From positions 21,450,001 to 21,514,000 of the forward strand of contig CM028912.1 of the NCBI GenBank assembly GCA_016801845.1: a DNA stretch of 64,000 bases, read 5' to 3'. Below, in pieces: positions 62,690 to 64,000 of this stretch. Under the pieces are notes generated by a model, which did not search any database, was not told where the DNA came from, and was given only the letters and a program-made list of their open reading frames with translations. Each line of letters opens with the position of its first letter. The first letter of the stretch is position 1. The position numbers and the translations under genes were made by a program. Origin of the DNA: Polydactylus sextarius. Taxonomy: Eukaryota > Chordata > Actinopteri > Polynemidae.

Positions 62690-63330
62690 GTTAAGGGTGA
62701 CATTTAGGGGCCGGGAACTTTTCAAGAACATCCTTTCACTCGGCCGTTGTAGCATGTTTGTCTCCACATGCTACAACGGTAAGACCCTGATCACTGAAAA
62801 GATGGAGCAGTCGGACAGATTTAGCTGACTAGCGATTTAGCATTGTCTCTATGATCGCTTCATTATGGTATTATTAATAAACTACACACTGCAGACCTGT
62901 GTGTGTGTGTGACAGAGAAGGAGAGAGCGAGAGAACAGGCCGGTCCTCTTGTTTTTAATGTTGTGTTTTGTATTGGGAAAAAAAAAATGTAGCAGCCAGT
63001 ATTGATTCTGTAGCAGTCAGCCACACATTAATAATTAAATGTGAAACCTTGTGACCATTTTGCTATTTATTGATTAAATATTAAAAATTAAAAATTTAAA
63101 AATATTAAAAATTACACTTCTTTGTTGACTGTGTCATGTACCATCTTGAGTTACAACCAGTCACCACCAACTCAGCCTAAAACCCCACCCAAGAACGTTT
63201 TGGGCCGAACAGAGTACCTACCCTAAAGGTTCCTGAGTTTTGCTCCTTGGGAACTGTTCCTTTGGTGGAGACACGCCAATGGTCGAGTTCCTGTATTATT
63301 ACCTGGAGGTTCCTGTGGTGGAAATGTGGC
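62690..63330. mobile_element. Possible non-autonomous DNA element containing a stem-loop
   Basis: The left part has aggggccgggaacttttcaa. The right part (63180-63330) has repeated ggttcctg / gaactgttcctttggtgga / ggttcctgtggtggaaa motifs, which resemble a fish MITE with ggaac-type ends as I recall it. The ends are not confirmed and no target duplication was found. A perfect 14-bp stem-loop lies inside at 62744-62779. Confidence 0.35.
62744..62779. repeat. Perfect stem-loop, 14-bp arms and 8-base loop
   Basis: The arms ccgttgtagcatgt (62744-62757) and acatgctacaacgg (62766-62779) are exact reverse complements around ttgtctcc. Confidence 0.85.
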
Positions 63331-64000
63331 TTATGTCATTGTAAAGATAGGTCAGCACTTCTGTCTGTTTGTCATAGTAGATGAATGTCTCAAATCAGGA
63401 TGACATCATCCCTCATTGAAAAGAATGACTCACAGGCTAAGAACCCAACACCATGCCCCCCATTTGAAGCATGGCATAACAGTTTTCTGCTTATTCCAGT
63501 CAATGTGTGATGGAGACATATAAGTACGGGAGATAAAGCAAAGAATGGCAAAAGCACAAAAGACAGAGCAGGAAGCAATAATAAAGATAAAGTTGATAAG
63601 GATGAAGCACTGCAGTTAGAGGAAGGAAGGGTGGAAAGTGTTTCTACAAGGTGTAATAATAAAAAGCGTGAGAGGAAATGCTAAGAGGAAAGATGAAAGG
63701 ATAGTTAGTGGGTTTTCCCACAATGATTTAACTTAAAAAACCTGAGAAAGACAACAATGTGAAGTTCAAGAACCATGAAGGCAGCACACAGAGAGATCTG
63801 GTATAAGAAAACACAGTCAGGACAGCAGGGCATCCAACACAAATCCAATTAAAGTCACTGTAACTTTTAAATAAAAAGAGTCGGTAGTTACCACTGATTA
63901 ATACCTTCAAAAGTTTCATAAATGTTATCTTTTTTTTTTCTTTGGATTTGTCTTTTTGGCTACTGCTCTATTTGTTTCTTATTGTCTGTGAAGAAAGATG
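63331..64000. other. Intergenic, no gene seen
   Basis: AT-rich; nothing recognised up to the window edge. Confidence 0.6.

Overview
The window is vertebrate genomic DNA, almost certainly from a ray-finned (teleost, probably percomorph) fish. It has a spliced gene with short introns, GT-AG junctions, many CA/GT microsatellites, and a set of decayed transposons and interspersed repeats that I recognise from teleost genomes (two Tc1-like transposase relics, two non-LTR retrotransposon relics, several short families). No prokaryotic, CRISPR or plasmid features are present.

Layout. Bases 1-6206 hold the 3' half of one gene on the + strand, a tensin (best match by recall: tns1). Ten coding exons can be joined in one open frame of 530 residues. 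They give a Ser/Pro-rich linker with about six tandem S-P-V-L-x-R repeats, then an SH2 domain, then a C-terminal PTB domain ending at TAA 6204-6206. The 5' end of the gene lies outside the window. A long 3' UTR follows (6207 to about 8895), with a Pumilio-type motif and two possible poly(A) signals. A 27-nt in-frame cassette exon may exist in the intron before the PTB domain.

From about 8.9 kb to 64 kb I find no convincing protein-coding gene, tRNA or rRNA. This is a gene desert downstream of the tensin 3' end. In human, the TNS1 3' end faces the DIRC3/IGFBP5 interval, which is also gene-poor and regulatory; whether this fish region is orthologous is inference. The desert holds: a 0.7-kb DNA transposon with terminal inverted repeats and a degenerate trihelix-like reading frame (11931-12639); a minus-strand relic of a restriction-like-endonuclease non-LTR element (24245-24700); a LINE reverse-transcriptase relic (33336-33516); Tc1 relics at 43970-44123 and 49730-50116; several short teleost repeats; four clean stem-loops; two facing Z-DNA-prone tracts near 47.1-47.5 kb; and a CAGCTG E-box / CCAAT / G-quadruplex cluster at 59.7-59.9 kb that looks like a cis-regulatory element.

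The only functional protein supported is the tensin C-terminus, which links phosphotyrosine signalling (SH2) and integrin-tail binding (PTB) at focal adhesions. Everything else is mobile-element debris, simple repeats or candidate regulatory DNA. Family assignments of repeats rest on recall of teleost repeat sequences, not on a database search.
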